64,000 nt of DNA from Anaerocolumna sedimenticola (GTDB taxonomy: Bacteria; Bacillota; Clostridia; Lachnospirales; Lachnospiraceae). Each line of letters opens with the position of its first letter. Position 1 is the stretch's first letter. The stretch lies in the NCBI RefSeq assembly GCF_009931695.1, contig NZ_CP048000.1, forward strand, positions 4,978,501-5,042,500. Reading direction: 5' to 3'. This document shows positions 28,188 through 37,996 of the stretch, piece by piece. Below the pieces are notes generated by a model, which had not been told where the DNA came from, did no database searches, and was given only the letters and a program-made list of their open reading frames with translations. Made by a program: the position numbers and the translations under genes.

Positions 28188-28688
28188 TTATTTGTTTCCG
28201 ATTCGTTTAATCATATATAAACTGCCGCCGCTGTCTACTGCAATCTTGTAATCTTCACTTTCATACAAATGTATTGCGGCAGGATTATCTTTAAAAACGT
28301 TCAATCCTAATACCTTATAACCCTTATCTTTAGCTTCCTTTTCAAAAAACTGAAGAATCTTTCTTCCATAACCTTTGCCTCTTTCAGCTTCATCCAGCCG
28401 GATGTCAGCTATAAACGCCACATCTTCGTCCAATATATTCTGTATTAGGTACCAGAAAATACCGACCCTTATTCCATCTGCTTCCACTATATAAAGACAG
28501 TTTTTTTCCGTATTCTTGCCGTTCTCAGGTGTAAGGGATTCAAATGTCTTTGAAGCTTCCTCCACCGCTGTATCCTCAGAAACTCTTCCTGCTGTTACTA
28601 TCTCTTTTGCATATTCTTTTATTGAAGTTTTCTTATATTCCCCAAACTCTTCTTCTTTCATTTCCCTTGTTGTTATCGTAACTCCCAT
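28188..28688 (-). CDS. GNAT family N-acetyltransferase
   Basis: A 166-aa GNAT. FIADIRLDEAERGKGYGRKI near residue 98 is motif A with R-G-x-G-Y-G for acetyl-CoA. GLNVFKDNPAAIHLYESEDY is the N-terminal of motif B. GAGGGG precedes the ATG. The acceptor is unknown. It is followed closely upstream by the SDR gene on the same strand. Confidence 0.82.
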   Translation of the reverse strand: MGVTITTREMKEEEFGEYKKTSIKEYAKEIVTAGRVSEDTAVEEASKTFESLTPENGKNTEKNCLYIVEADGIRVGIFWYLIQNILDEDVAFIADIRLDEAERGKGYGRKILQFFEKEAKDKGYKVLGLNVFKDNPAAIHLYESEDYKIAVDSGGSLYMIKRIGNK

Positions 28689-28708
28689 TTGTTATACCCC
28701 TCATTCAA

Positions 28709-29470
28709 TTAGATTGCCGGCATTACCCTGCCGCCGCATACCGGTATATAAGCTCCTGTCGTAAAAGCAGCCAGGTCAGATGCAAGAAAGCACACCATGT
28801 TGGCAATATCCTGGTCCGTTCCACGGTGTCCCAGCGGTACCGTCCTGTCATAATCCGGCTGTACTTCCGTGTGCTCCTTACGGGCTCTGTCACTGATCGT
28901 CCAACCTGGTGCCACCTGATTTACCGTTATATTATACTTACCTATCTCTTTTGCGAGACAGCGAACGATACCATCCAATCCTCTCTTTCCCGCAACATAT
29001 GCGGCACTGCCGGCATCTGAAAGAGCAGCACACTCCGTATTCATCACAACAATCCTGCCATATTGCTGTTCAATTAAATGTGGTACAAACGCCTGATTCA
29101 TATATATATTATGCATCACACAACTTTCAAACTGACTGAAGAAATCTGCAGGGTCCTGTTCCAGGATATTTTTCCAGGTGTACTGTATTACGGCATTATT
29201 TATAATGATATCCGGCTTGCCAAACTGCTCATATACTTTATCCCGCATATCATAAATACTTTGTTCCTTCGTGATATCAGCCTGAAAAACACCGGATTTT
29301 TTTCCCATTGCTTTAAGTTCTGCGGCTAACTCTTCCGCCTTTTCTGAATTCTTATGATAATGGATGGCAACATCAGCACCACACTGGGCTAATGTACGTA
29401 CTATACAACGCCCTAATTGACCGGAACCACCTGTTACAATTGCTTTTTTTCCCTTTAGATTAATTTCCAT
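28709..29470 (-). CDS. SDR family NAD(P)-dependent oxidoreductase (FabG-like)
   Basis: A 253-aa short-chain dehydrogenase. The N-terminal TGGSGQLGRCIVRTLA is the TGxxxGxG nucleotide loop and DIIINNAVIQYTW the NNAG-like motif. SAAYVAGKRGLDGIVRCLAK holds the catalytic Tyr and Lys of YxxxK, and VNQVAPGWT follows. AAGGAGG lies 5 nt before the ATG at 29470, so I use it. An alcohol/ketone redox enzyme of unknown substrate. Confidence 0.85.
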   Translation of the reverse strand: MEINLKGKKAIVTGGSGQLGRCIVRTLAQCGADVAIHYHKNSEKAEELAAELKAMGKKSGVFQADITKEQSIYDMRDKVYEQFGKPDIIINNAVIQYTWKNILEQDPADFFSQFESCVMHNIYMNQAFVPHLIEQQYGRIVVMNTECAALSDAGSAAYVAGKRGLDGIVRCLAKEIGKYNITVNQVAPGWTISDRARKEHTEVQPDYDRTVPLGHRGTDQDIANMVCFLASDLAAFTTGAYIPVCGGRVMPAI

Positions 29471-29628
29471 GGAAACCTCCTTTATATCTGCCTTTAGTAC
29501 CAGCTTCACTCTGAATTTAGTTAAAGATAATTATTAATCATTATAACACTAATGTAAAAATTTACAATTACTTCTATTCTTAAAAATAACTGACCTGAAA
29601 GACAAATTCACGTATTAGGATACACCAA

Positions 29629-29668
29629 AAACCGGCCGTCCTGGAAATGATCCCTGACTGCCGGTTAA
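29629..29668 (-). terminator. Intrinsic terminator after the copper-amine-oxidase-domain gene
   Basis: On the minus strand AACCGGC pairs with GCCGGTT, followed by TTTTT. It lies about 60 nt after the stop at 29725. Confidence 0.7.
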
Positions 29669-29724
29669 AACAATTGTCTATTTATAATTATCGAAGTAGG
29701 ATTAAAGATATTTTAAGATGACTG

Positions 29725-30974
29725 TTATTTCGTTAGGGTTACCGGTATGTTCTGTATGCCGGAAAATTCCGCCAATTTATTTCCAGACTTATCAATAAGT
29801 ATTGGTCCGGCTGCTACGTTTAAATAAAGCTCAGAACTTCCAAAACCTGCCAATCCCTCTCTGTCAGCTGATCCTAATGTAATGGTAAGTCTTGAATCAC
29901 TGCTTACCACACCAACCGAGCCGGTTCCCCAAACATTACTTAGCTGATAGGTTTTATTAAGGGCTGAGTCATAAAGAGATATCTTTGTAACATCTACCTT
30001 ATCGTTTACCTCACCCGCACCGGTTACATTAACAACGATTGAGCTGCCGGAGACAACATAATTTGCTGAAGTAATTCCGGTTAGTGTAGGTATAATATAA
30101 TCTACTTTTAATGTAGGGTTTTTAACCTCACTGGTTACTGCCTGTTGGTCTGCATTATACAGTTTTACGGAAACCTTGCCGCCTTCTGGTATAAGTGCCT
30201 TTAATTCTTCATTGGTAGGAGTTCCATCGGATGTAGTAAATGTAACTGTAGTATCTGCAGCTTCAATCGTATTATCAACCGCTACTAATTTAGAACCTAC
30301 ATATAATTCTGCCTTACCGCCAACAGCCTGCCCTGCAATGATATCTGCAGCTGCGGTCATATAAAGAGTTGTACTGTTTAATGTATTTGCCGCCACATTT
30401 AACCCTACCGGCATTATTTTAATATCTGTTGGCAAGTCGAGGCCAGGAATTTCCGTAGCAACATCATCACCTTTTACATTCACTCTGACACCAAGTTTAT
30501 TTGCTATGTACTTAATCAGAACTGTCATTTTCTTGTCATTTTTGGCAGTGAAAATTCCTGAATTCGTATCAGCTGCTCCGTTTACCATAACTGTTTTATC
30601 CTCAAAGTTAATTACAATTACAGTAGTGCCTTTGGTTACGGTAAGAACGGCTGTATCTTTGTTAAAGTCAACTGCTGCTCCCATACCCTGTGTGACTGGT
30701 TTGATAGGCAGCTTATATTTGCCGTATTTAATTACCGGTGAAGCCGATATCTTAAAATTTTGTTTCTTTTCTTTCACCTTGACATTCTTTTTGTTGTTTT
30801 CTGTTTTTTCGTCGTCTTCTGCTGTTTCGCTGTTTTCTGTTGTTTCGTTGTTTTCTGCTGTTCCGTTACCGTTTTTTTGCTTTGCTCTGTGACTGGTTTT
30901 TGCTTTGCAAATGCTACGGAAGTAGATGAGAATAATAAAGTTGCCGTGATTACATAACATAAAATCTTTTTCAT
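29725..30974 (-). pseudogene. Secreted copper amine oxidase N-terminal-domain protein, one-base frameshift
   Basis: The upstream frame (30774-30974) encodes a signal peptide (KKILCYVITATLLFSSTSVA) and a K/Q/T-rich linker, then stops. The other frame carries a stalk-like domain of the copper amine oxidase N-terminal type (VIKYGKYKLPIKPVTQGMGA; TAVLTVTKGTTVIVINFEDK), then beta-rich repeats. Adding one A to the A5 run (T5 on plus, 30788-30792) reads TTKKNVKVKEKKQNFKI and gives 416 aa. A surface or cell-wall protein is likely. The linker's repeats make the exact frameshift point less certain than for the others. Confidence 0.7.
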
Positions 30975-31140
30975 GTAATACTCCTTTCTTTAGTCAAATT
31001 ATAACAAGTACTTTTAGATAAAAAATTCCCTGTTATTATTAATTTCGATACTAATATCTAATTTTTTGGGGTATGTATTAAATTTTTATTCAACATTTTT
31101 AATTACTTAATAAATTCAAGGTCAAAACGCCAAATTAAAA

Positions 31141-31178
31141 AGCAAGCTTGCTAATTCTCACTTTGCTTTCGCGGAAAT
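31141..31178. repeat. Dispersed repeat, copy C (3' part only)
   Basis: AGCAAGCTTGCTAATTCTCA continuing to TTTCGCGGAAAT matches the 3' third of copies A and B. AGCAAGCTTGCT is a perfect palindrome. It sits immediately before the terminator at 31183, as copy B does before the one at 42513. Confidence 0.65.
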
Positions 31179-31182
31179 GAAA

Positions 31183-31217
31183 AAGGGCGCTGCATTTAGT
31201 GCTACAGCCCCTTTTAC
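31183..31217 (-). terminator. Intrinsic terminator after the sugar permease genes
   Basis: On the minus strand GGGGCTG pairs with CAGCGCCC, followed by TTTTTC. It lies about 50 nt after the last permease stop (31266). Confidence 0.65.
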
Positions 31218-31265
31218 TTCTTACCATCATACATTTATACATAACACCCGGAAGGCCGGTTCTTC

Positions 31266-32288
31266 TTATTTTCCCCGTAACTTATCCTTAGCAGCTACAA
31301 ACACACTTTGAAGGACGATAAAAAAGCAAAGCAGAGCGGCAATTACGATCTTAGTCCACCAGGAAGATAAGGTACCCTGAAAAGTAATAAAGGTTTCAAT
31401 GGTACCTTTAATCAATACCCCGAATAAGCTTCCGATTACATTGCCCACACCGCCTGTTAACAGGGTACCGCCGATTACCGCAGAAGCTATGGCCTCCATT
31501 TCAAACCCTTTTGCCTGTTCTACAAAACCGCCGCTGGTATTTAAGCAGAACACAAAACCGGCCAGAGCGGCCAGAAAACCGTTTATAATATAAACTTTCA
31601 GTTTTGTCTTTTTTACATTTAACCCCATCAATAAAGCAGACTGTTCATTTCCGCCTACGGCATAAATTGATCGGCCGAATCGGGTATATTTTAGTAATAA
31701 ATAAACCAGTACCAGAACCAGCAGTCCAATTACCACACTTGGATAGAGATAGGGTTGTATCAGGATTCCTTTTCGGTTGACTGTCCCGCCAAAAGGCAGA
31801 TAAATTTTAGCTTTTGACATAGCTAAGAATGTTTCATTTTTTATGGTAATCATCTCAGTGCTGATCATTGCTGTCATTCCTCTGGCAAAAAACATTCCTG
31901 CCAGAGTAACGATAAAGGGTTGAATATTAAGGTAAGCAATCAGCCAGCCCTGTACCAGACCGAAAACAATCCCGGTAACCAATACAATAAAGATTGCTGT
32001 GATTGCTCCTATTCCTTTCTTTTCCATCATCCAGGCTAATAGCATACAGGTCATTGCCACAACGGAACCAATGGATATATCAATACCACCTGTAATCAAC
32101 ACGATTGTCATACCTACTGCAGCAACAATTAGTCCTGCATTACTGATAAAAAGATTTAAAAATACCTGTAAATTACCAAAGTTTTTATTCCTGAAAATAA
32201 GTACTCCCGTACCATACATCAGAATGAACAAGGTTATTGTTATAAACAGTAAAAAGGTATTGGAATCCAGTTTATTTTTTATTTTCAT
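31266..32288 (-). CDS. Sugar ABC transporter permease (YjfF-like, BPD_transp_2)
   Basis: A 340-aa hydrophobic permease of the RbsC/YjfF class. GMTIVLITGGIDISIGSVVA, then MTCMLLAW near residue 58, is the family's conserved segment, and YAVGGNEQSALLMGLNVKKT near residue 214 is the cytoplasmic ATPase-contact loop. The start overlaps the upstream permease by 4 bp. With the other three genes it matches the YtfQ-YtfR-YtfT-YjfF order of the E. coli galactofuranose importer; the sugar here is not proven. Confidence 0.88.
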   Translation of the reverse strand: MKIKNKLDSNTFLLFITITLFILMYGTGVLIFRNKNFGNLQVFLNLFISNAGLIVAAVGMTIVLITGGIDISIGSVVAMTCMLLAWMMEKKGIGAITAIFIVLVTGIVFGLVQGWLIAYLNIQPFIVTLAGMFFARGMTAMISTEMITIKNETFLAMSKAKIYLPFGGTVNRKGILIQPYLYPSVVIGLLVLVLVYLLLKYTRFGRSIYAVGGNEQSALLMGLNVKKTKLKVYIINGFLAALAGFVFCLNTSGGFVEQAKGFEMEAIASAVIGGTLLTGGVGNVIGSLFGVLIKGTIETFITFQGTLSSWWTKIVIAALLCFFIVLQSVFVAAKDKLRGK

Positions 32289-33349
32289 TCTGCTACCTTC
32301 TTTCCTGTATCTTTAATAACACTTCTGTTTTTTGTATTCAGATACATTCTTTTTAATTCCGGCGACTGGAGGGCTACAATAATAATGACCACCACTGCCT
32401 TATATACAGGCAGCTGATCTGCCGTAACTTTCATTGCATATAATGAGGTGGTCAGTGCCTGAATGGTAATTGCGCCGATTACACTGCCGGTTAAGGAGAA
32501 TTTTCCGCCTCCCAGGCTGTTTCCGCCGATCGCAACCGCCAGAATGGCATCCAATTCGATATTCAGCCCTGCATTGTTGGCATCAATGGAATATACTCTT
32601 GAGGTTATGATCATTCCGGCGATACCGGCACATAAACCACAAAAGGTATATGACAAAAACTGGATGAACGATGAGTTTAAACCTACCAGTCTGGCAGCTT
32701 TTGCATTAATACCAACCGTTTGGATATACAATCCCAGAGCAGTCTTCTTCATTACAAATGCGGTTATAGCCACAACAAAAAATGCAATAAAAACAGGAGT
32801 AGGTAAAGGTACCCCCGGTATGGAATTGCCTAAATACTTAAACTGCTCTGTTCTCACATAAAGAATAAACCCCTGAGTCAGAACCTGGGCAATCCCTCTT
32901 CCTGCAGTAAATAATATAAGAGTTGCCACCATAGGCTGAATTTTTAATTTTGCTACCAGAAAACCATTCCAGGCTCCGCATAACATTCCCGTCAAGGCTG
33001 CTAATAATAAAGCGGCAAAATAGGGCATCCGGTATTCCGAAGCACTCGTGCTGCCTACCAGCGCATATACACAAACCGCACCGGATAAGGCACTGACTGC
33101 TCCCACTGAAATGTCCGTACCGGCGGAAGCAGCTACTACCAAAGTCATACCAACCGCCAAAACGATAAGCTCACTGGACCGGTTAATTATATCAATGATA
33201 TAACCGTATAAAATCCCATTTTTTATAGTTATTTGAAAAAAAGCGGGGGTTTTAATTAAGTTAATGATTAATACGATAATCAAGCAAAAAATAGGTAAAA
33301 ATAAACGGTAGCCGGTTATTTTTTTCCACATTGATTTAATATTACTCAT
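32285..33349 (-). CDS. Sugar ABC transporter permease (YtfT-like)
   Basis: A 354-aa RbsC-class permease. AVGMTLVVAASAGTDISVGA near residue 62 and YIQTVGINAKAARLVGLNSS near residue 209 are the conserved signatures. AGGAGG precedes the ATG, which overlaps the end of the ATPase gene by 8 bp. It forms the membrane channel together with the downstream permease. Confidence 0.88.
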   Translation of the reverse strand: MSNIKSMWKKITGYRLFLPIFCLIIVLIINLIKTPAFFQITIKNGILYGYIIDIINRSSELIVLAVGMTLVVAASAGTDISVGAVSALSGAVCVYALVGSTSASEYRMPYFAALLLAALTGMLCGAWNGFLVAKLKIQPMVATLILFTAGRGIAQVLTQGFILYVRTEQFKYLGNSIPGVPLPTPVFIAFFVVAITAFVMKKTALGLYIQTVGINAKAARLVGLNSSFIQFLSYTFCGLCAGIAGMIITSRVYSIDANNAGLNIELDAILAVAIGGNSLGGGKFSLTGSVIGAITIQALTTSLYAMKVTADQLPVYKAVVVIIIVALQSPELKRMYLNTKNRSVIKDTGKKVAE

Positions 33350-35027
33350 GCCTGCCTCCTGACTTTCCTTTCATGAAACGGCTGGATTTTTTATTTTTTT
33401 TCATCTTCTCTGTTATACTTCTACTGTTAATATTTTTCTTATATGTTATGTCTCCTTTTATATCACTGTAGTTTGAAGCTGTATTATCTGGCTTTTCTGC
33501 TTCAGGGGTACCGCCGCCGGCTATGGCTTTCATAATCTCATCCTGATTGAGAAGCTCCTCTTTTAATTCTCCTACTTTACTGCCGTCCCGCAAAATTACC
33601 ATTCTGGAACAGATACGTAACATTTCTTCAATTTCCGAAGAAATGAACATAACAGCTTTTCCTTCCTTTGCCAGGGAAAGGACTAATTTCTGAATTTCTG
33701 TTTTTGTTCCGACATCAATACCTCTGGTTGGTTCGTCCAGAATCAGAAATTCCGGATTTGTTAAGAGCCACCTTCCAAGTATTACTTTCTGTTGGTTTCC
33801 GCCACTAAGCTTCTTGACCGGTACTTCCCTGTCAGCGGTCTTAATGTTTAATAATTCTATGTATCTATCCGTAAATGCCTCCTGATTGCTTTTATTTATC
33901 AGTTTAAACAAACCTTTTCTGGCCTGAAGAGCTATGATTATATTTTCCCTTACCGATAAATCTGCTATTATTCCTTCCGCTATACGGTTTTCCGGCAGAT
34001 AAGCCATTCCGGCTTTCATGGCATCGATAGGTGCATTGATTAAAGTTTTTTTTCCATTTATCCTTAACTCACCCTTATCCGGTTTATCAGCGCCATATAA
34101 GACGCGGGCCAGTTCCGACCGTCCTGACCCTAACAGACCGGACAAACCAATAACCTCGCCCTTATGGATTGAAAGCTTGAATGGCTTAATAGTACCCAAA
34201 TGCCCCAATCCATCCGCTTCTAAAAGAGAGTCCTTTTCTCTTTTATCCTGTGCTGTTTTTTCCTGATTTTTGATCACAGCCAGATCATCAAATTCCTTAC
34301 CAAGCATCTTAGCCACTAATTGTATTCTTGGCAAATTAGCGATTTCATACTCCCCCACCAGTTTACCGTTTCTTAGTACGGTAATCCGGTCACAGATTTC
34401 ATATACCTGTTCCAAAAAGTGGGTTACAAAAATAATACCCAGGCCTTTCTCCTTTAATTGCCTCATGATGGAAAATAATTTAGCAACCTCAGATTCATCC
34501 AGGCTGGAAGTAGGTTCATCCAGTATCAGGACTTTAGCCGAAATATCCACTGCTCTTGCTATGGCAACCATCTGCTGTATGGCTACCGAATAATTTTCCA
34601 GCGGTTTGGTAACATCCAGATCAATATTCAAATCTTTTAGAATTCCATCCGCTTTGGCATATATGGTCTTCCAATCAATCTTCCCCCTTTTTTTCGGTTC
34701 CCGTCCGATAAATATATTTTCTGCCACTGACAGATTGGCGCAAAGATTGACTTCCTGATAAACCGTACTGATTCCGTTAGCCTGTGCTTCTTGTGGTGAT
34801 CGATTTATAATTCCATGTTCTTTCCCCTCAATTTTGATTTCTCCGGTTTCAAATTCGTAAGCGCCGGTCAGCACCTTAATCAAGGTAGATTTACCGGCAC
34901 CGTTTTCCCCCATAAGTGCATGAATTTCTCCGGCTCTTAAAGTGAAATCCACATCAGAGAGCGCAACTACTCCCGGGAAATGTTTCTCGATATGCCTCAT
35001 AGTTAATATAGTCTTCTGACCGTTCAC
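33342..35027 (-). CDS. Sugar ABC transporter ATP-binding protein (YtfR/RbsA-like)
   Basis: A 561-aa protein with two tandem ABC domains. First half: Walker A GENGAGKST and Walker B LILDEPTSSLDESE. Second half: degenerate Walker A GLLGSGRSE, signature LSGGNQQKV and Walker B LILDEPTRGIDVGT. It energises sugar import. I start it at the GTG at 35027 because GGGAGG lies 8 nt upstream; the in-frame ATG at 35048 sits before the ribosome site. A basic C-terminal tail of ~55 residues (KKNINSRSITEKMKKNKKSS) is longer than usual. Confidence 0.9.
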   Translation of the reverse strand: MNGQKTILTMRHIEKHFPGVVALSDVDFTLRAGEIHALMGENGAGKSTLIKVLTGAYEFETGEIKIEGKEHGIINRSPQEAQANGISTVYQEVNLCANLSVAENIFIGREPKKRGKIDWKTIYAKADGILKDLNIDLDVTKPLENYSVAIQQMVAIARAVDISAKVLILDEPTSSLDESEVAKLFSIMRQLKEKGLGIIFVTHFLEQVYEICDRITVLRNGKLVGEYEIANLPRIQLVAKMLGKEFDDLAVIKNQEKTAQDKREKDSLLEADGLGHLGTIKPFKLSIHKGEVIGLSGLLGSGRSELARVLYGADKPDKGELRINGKKTLINAPIDAMKAGMAYLPENRIAEGIIADLSVRENIIIALQARKGLFKLINKSNQEAFTDRYIELLNIKTADREVPVKKLSGGNQQKVILGRWLLTNPEFLILDEPTRGIDVGTKTEIQKLVLSLAKEGKAVMFISSEIEEMLRICSRMVILRDGSKVGELKEELLNQDEIMKAIAGGGTPEAEKPDNTASNYSDIKGDITYKKNINSRSITEKMKKNKKSSRFMKGKSGGRHE

Positions 35028-35056
35028 GTGAAATACCTCCCTGAACAATATAATAA

Positions 35057-35130
35057 GGGCTGTACAAAAGTCCTTAAACTAATTAAAGCAGCAATTCAGG
35101 TGCTTTTAAGGATCATTTGCAGCAGCCCCG
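35057..35130 (-). terminator. Intercistronic hairpin between binding protein and ATPase
   Basis: GGGCTG pairs with CAGCCC with an inner TCCTTAA/TTAAGGA, the same position and GCTG-rich design as the hairpin at 17287-17369. Probably a 3' stabiliser or partial terminator below the binding-protein gene. Confidence 0.5.
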
Positions 35131-35166
35131 CATTAAGTTATTTATTTGTAACTATTCTGCACTATT

Positions 35167-36197
35167 TTAGTATAAACGAGAATCAATTAAATCTGCTGCT
35201 GTCTCAGCAGGAAATACACCTTCATCTACATATGCAATTTTTTCTACGGATTCTCCTTTTTCAAGTTTCTGAATAATTTCAGCAACTCGGGGCCATGTAA
35301 TGGATTACACTCCACCGAAACATTCATATCACCGGCTATCATTGCTTCAAATGCCGCTTTAACTGCATCAAAGGAAACTATTATGATATCTTTGCCCGGA
35401 ACTTTACCTGCTGCTTTTATGGCATCAATTGCACCAAAAGCCATATTGTCATTTTCAGCAATTACAACATCAATATCATCATAGGATTTTAAAAAGGATT
35501 CCATGACTTCCTGCCCTTTGGATTGGGTAAATTCTCCGGTCTGCCGGTCAAGCATGGTCCAATTCTTATGTTCAGGCATTTTATCTTCCACTCCCTTAGT
35601 CCGCCCTACTTGTGCGGAAGATCCAATAGTACCCTGCAAGGTAACTATGTTAATCTGTTCATCACCTCTGCCCTGTTTCTCCAGGTAATCGTTAAGCCAT
35701 GCTACCGCATCTTCCCCTTCTTTAATAAAGTTACCGCCAACCCAGCAGGTATATAAGGAATCATCGGATACATCAATCATACGGTCGGATAAGATAACCG
35801 GAATTCCGGCTTCTTTTGCTTCGCCTAATACCGTCTCCCAGCCAGTTTCCACCACAGGTGCCAAAACGATATAATCAACATCCTGTTGTATAAAATTCCG
35901 GATTGCCTTAATTTGATTTTCCTGTTTTTGCTGAGCGTCGTCAAATATCAGTTTATATCCGTTTTCTTCTACAAAAGTAGTCTGAAATGATTTTGTATTA
36001 GCTGTACGCCAATCCGACTCTGCTCCAACCTGTGCATAACCTACTACAATCAGGTCCTTATCTGACTCTGCCGCATTATCCTGTTTGCCTTCTGCCGCAG
36101 GTTCTGCTGTTTGTTTAGAAGCTGAACCGCAACCCCATAATGACATAGTAAGTACACCTGCCAGTAATACCGTTAATACCTTTTTAAACCTCTTCAT
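35167..36197 (-). pseudogene. Sugar ABC transporter substrate-binding lipoprotein (YtfQ-like), one-base frameshift
   Basis: A periplasmic-binding-protein type 1 lipoprotein. The signal is KKVLTVLLAGVLTMSLWGCG with the lipobox cysteine; DDAQQKQENQIKAIRNFIQQ and VECNPLHGP are typical of the YtfQ group. The given frame ends early after NPLHGP. One more C in the C4 run (G4 on plus, 35289-35292) continues HGPRVAEIIQKLEKGESVEK through VFPAETAADLIDSRLY to 35167, for 343 aa. The start at 36197 is preceded by GGAGG. Controlled probably by the two-component system just upstream. Confidence 0.85.
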
Positions 36198-36443
36198 ACA
36201 AAATACCTCCACCTTTTTAAGAATATACAAAATTCCAATGGCAAGAGTTAAGCCTGGAATCTATGTATCTCCCGATTTATTGTTACAGTTTTATTTTTAC
36301 AAAATTTCTCAAATTATACAATTCATTATCTTTGGATGAAGTTTTACAATTTTTCTCTCTATTAATAAAAAGTTTGTATTATAAGTTAAAAAGTTAATTT
36401 TTTTATTATAAAATTATATTTTTTACGAATTAGATCCGTAAGG

Positions 36444-37916
36444 CTATTCCAAGGTCAGTACAATATCCGCTTTATACTCTGCGGGTAATATAACCTCAAC
36501 TTCCGTACCAACCTGATATCTGCTTTTAATTTTAAGCCCATATTCTTTCCCGTAATATAACTGGATTCTTTCATTGACATTATATAACCCATAAAAGTTT
36601 TTCTCTAATCCCTTATCTTTCTTATTTAACGCTTCAAGAACCTGCTTTAACCGTTCTTTTGACATACCTAAACCATTATCCTGAATCAATAATCGAATAT
36701 TTCTGCCGTCCTGATCTCCGCTTATGATTATTTTTCCTTTTCCCCTTTTATTTTTAATTCCATGATAAAGGGCATTTTCCACCAAAGGCTGAAGCGTTAT
36801 CTTTGGAACAAGGCAGTCGCCTAATTCACCTGGTATGTTAATTTCATATTCTAAAATATCTTTATATCTGGACTGTTGTATCTGCAGATAACTCCGGACA
36901 TGCAGTTCTTCTTCTTTTAAACTGATTCTGTCGTTGCCTTTGCTTAAAGAAGTCCTGAAATAATTTGATAATGCCCCTACCATATCCACAACATCAGCCC
37001 CTTTATCTGCCTCCGCAAGCCATATAATCGTATCCAGGGTATTATATAAAAAATGGGGATTAATCTGAGCCTGTAATAGTTTTAATTCTGCCTCCCTTAA
37101 GTTTGCCTGTTCGATTTTTACAGTTTCGATAAGCTCACTTAATTTTTCGATCATGATATTTAAGGAATCACTTAATACTTTTACCTCCGCTCCCTTTTTA
37201 ATATGCGACCGCACCGATAAATCCCCTTTTGCAACCTGACCCGTAATGCCGCTTAATTCTTTAATTGGCCTTGATATACTGTTAGATATGATGACGGAAA
37301 AAAACAAGGCTCCTCCTATCATGATTGTTAGCATGATGACACTGAGTTCCACCGTTTTAAGAGTCTGTTTTTCCATGGTAATCCTGACTGATTCCATATC
37401 CAGAGTATCATAATAAATGTATTCCAAAACAGTATCCTGTATTAAAGAGGTAAGTACCCTGATATCGTTATCCAGAATTGAGATGTTCTCATCATAATGT
37501 CCGGTTTCTTTTAGGTTGTCTTCAATTTTATGTACATGTTTTTTTAGATTATTTAAAAATTTATGGATCCCCTCTGCCCGGTCTTTATTACCCGCGGTCC
37601 TTGCCGCAAGCTGTAAATCCAGGGCAACTTTCTGGGCAGCCTCAATATCCTCATAGGGTTTTGCCTCCTTAAAGGCTTCACTTCCTATAATGATACGATA
37701 CATTTTATAATCAAAATCACTTTTAAAATCAATGCTGAAACCACTGGCTGTAGTTGCACTCTGAACAATCTGGTTATATTCCCGGTTATATTTTACCAGG
37801 TTGGTAAATAACAGCAGTGCAACCAGACAAAACTGCGCTATAATTCCCCCAAAATATAAACGAATTTTTACATTCAGTTTCAGATTCCCAAAAGTTTTTA
37901 ACCAAAATCCTTTCAT
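36444..37916 (-). CDS. YesM/LytS-type sensor histidine kinase
   Basis: A 490-aa membrane sensor. Two transmembrane helices (about residues 20-40 and 190-212) flank an extracytoplasmic domain. SISRPIKELSGITGQVAKGD is HAMP. LQAQINPHFLYNTLDTIIWL, with the His after NP, is the His_kinase domain, and LVENALYHGIKNKRGKGKII and QDNGLGMSKE are the ATP site. GGAGAAAAGT precedes the ATG. It signals to the AraC-type regulator upstream and probably controls the adjacent sugar importer. Confidence 0.9.
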   Translation of the reverse strand: MKGFWLKTFGNLKLNVKIRLYFGGIIAQFCLVALLLFTNLVKYNREYNQIVQSATTASGFSIDFKSDFDYKMYRIIIGSEAFKEAKPYEDIEAAQKVALDLQLAARTAGNKDRAEGIHKFLNNLKKHVHKIEDNLKETGHYDENISILDNDIRVLTSLIQDTVLEYIYYDTLDMESVRITMEKQTLKTVELSVIMLTIMIGGALFFSVIISNSISRPIKELSGITGQVAKGDLSVRSHIKKGAEVKVLSDSLNIMIEKLSELIETVKIEQANLREAELKLLQAQINPHFLYNTLDTIIWLAEADKGADVVDMVGALSNYFRTSLSKGNDRISLKEEELHVRSYLQIQQSRYKDILEYEINIPGELGDCLVPKITLQPLVENALYHGIKNKRGKGKIIISGDQDGRNIRLLIQDNGLGMSKERLKQVLEALNKKDKGLEKNFYGLYNVNERIQLYYGKEYGLKIKSRYQVGTEVEVILPAEYKADIVLTLE

Positions 37917-37996
37917 ACTTTTCTCCGTTCTTTACGGGACCGCAACATCATCTTAAGTCCTGCTCCTCCCGTTAATCGTTTAATGTCAGCATAAAA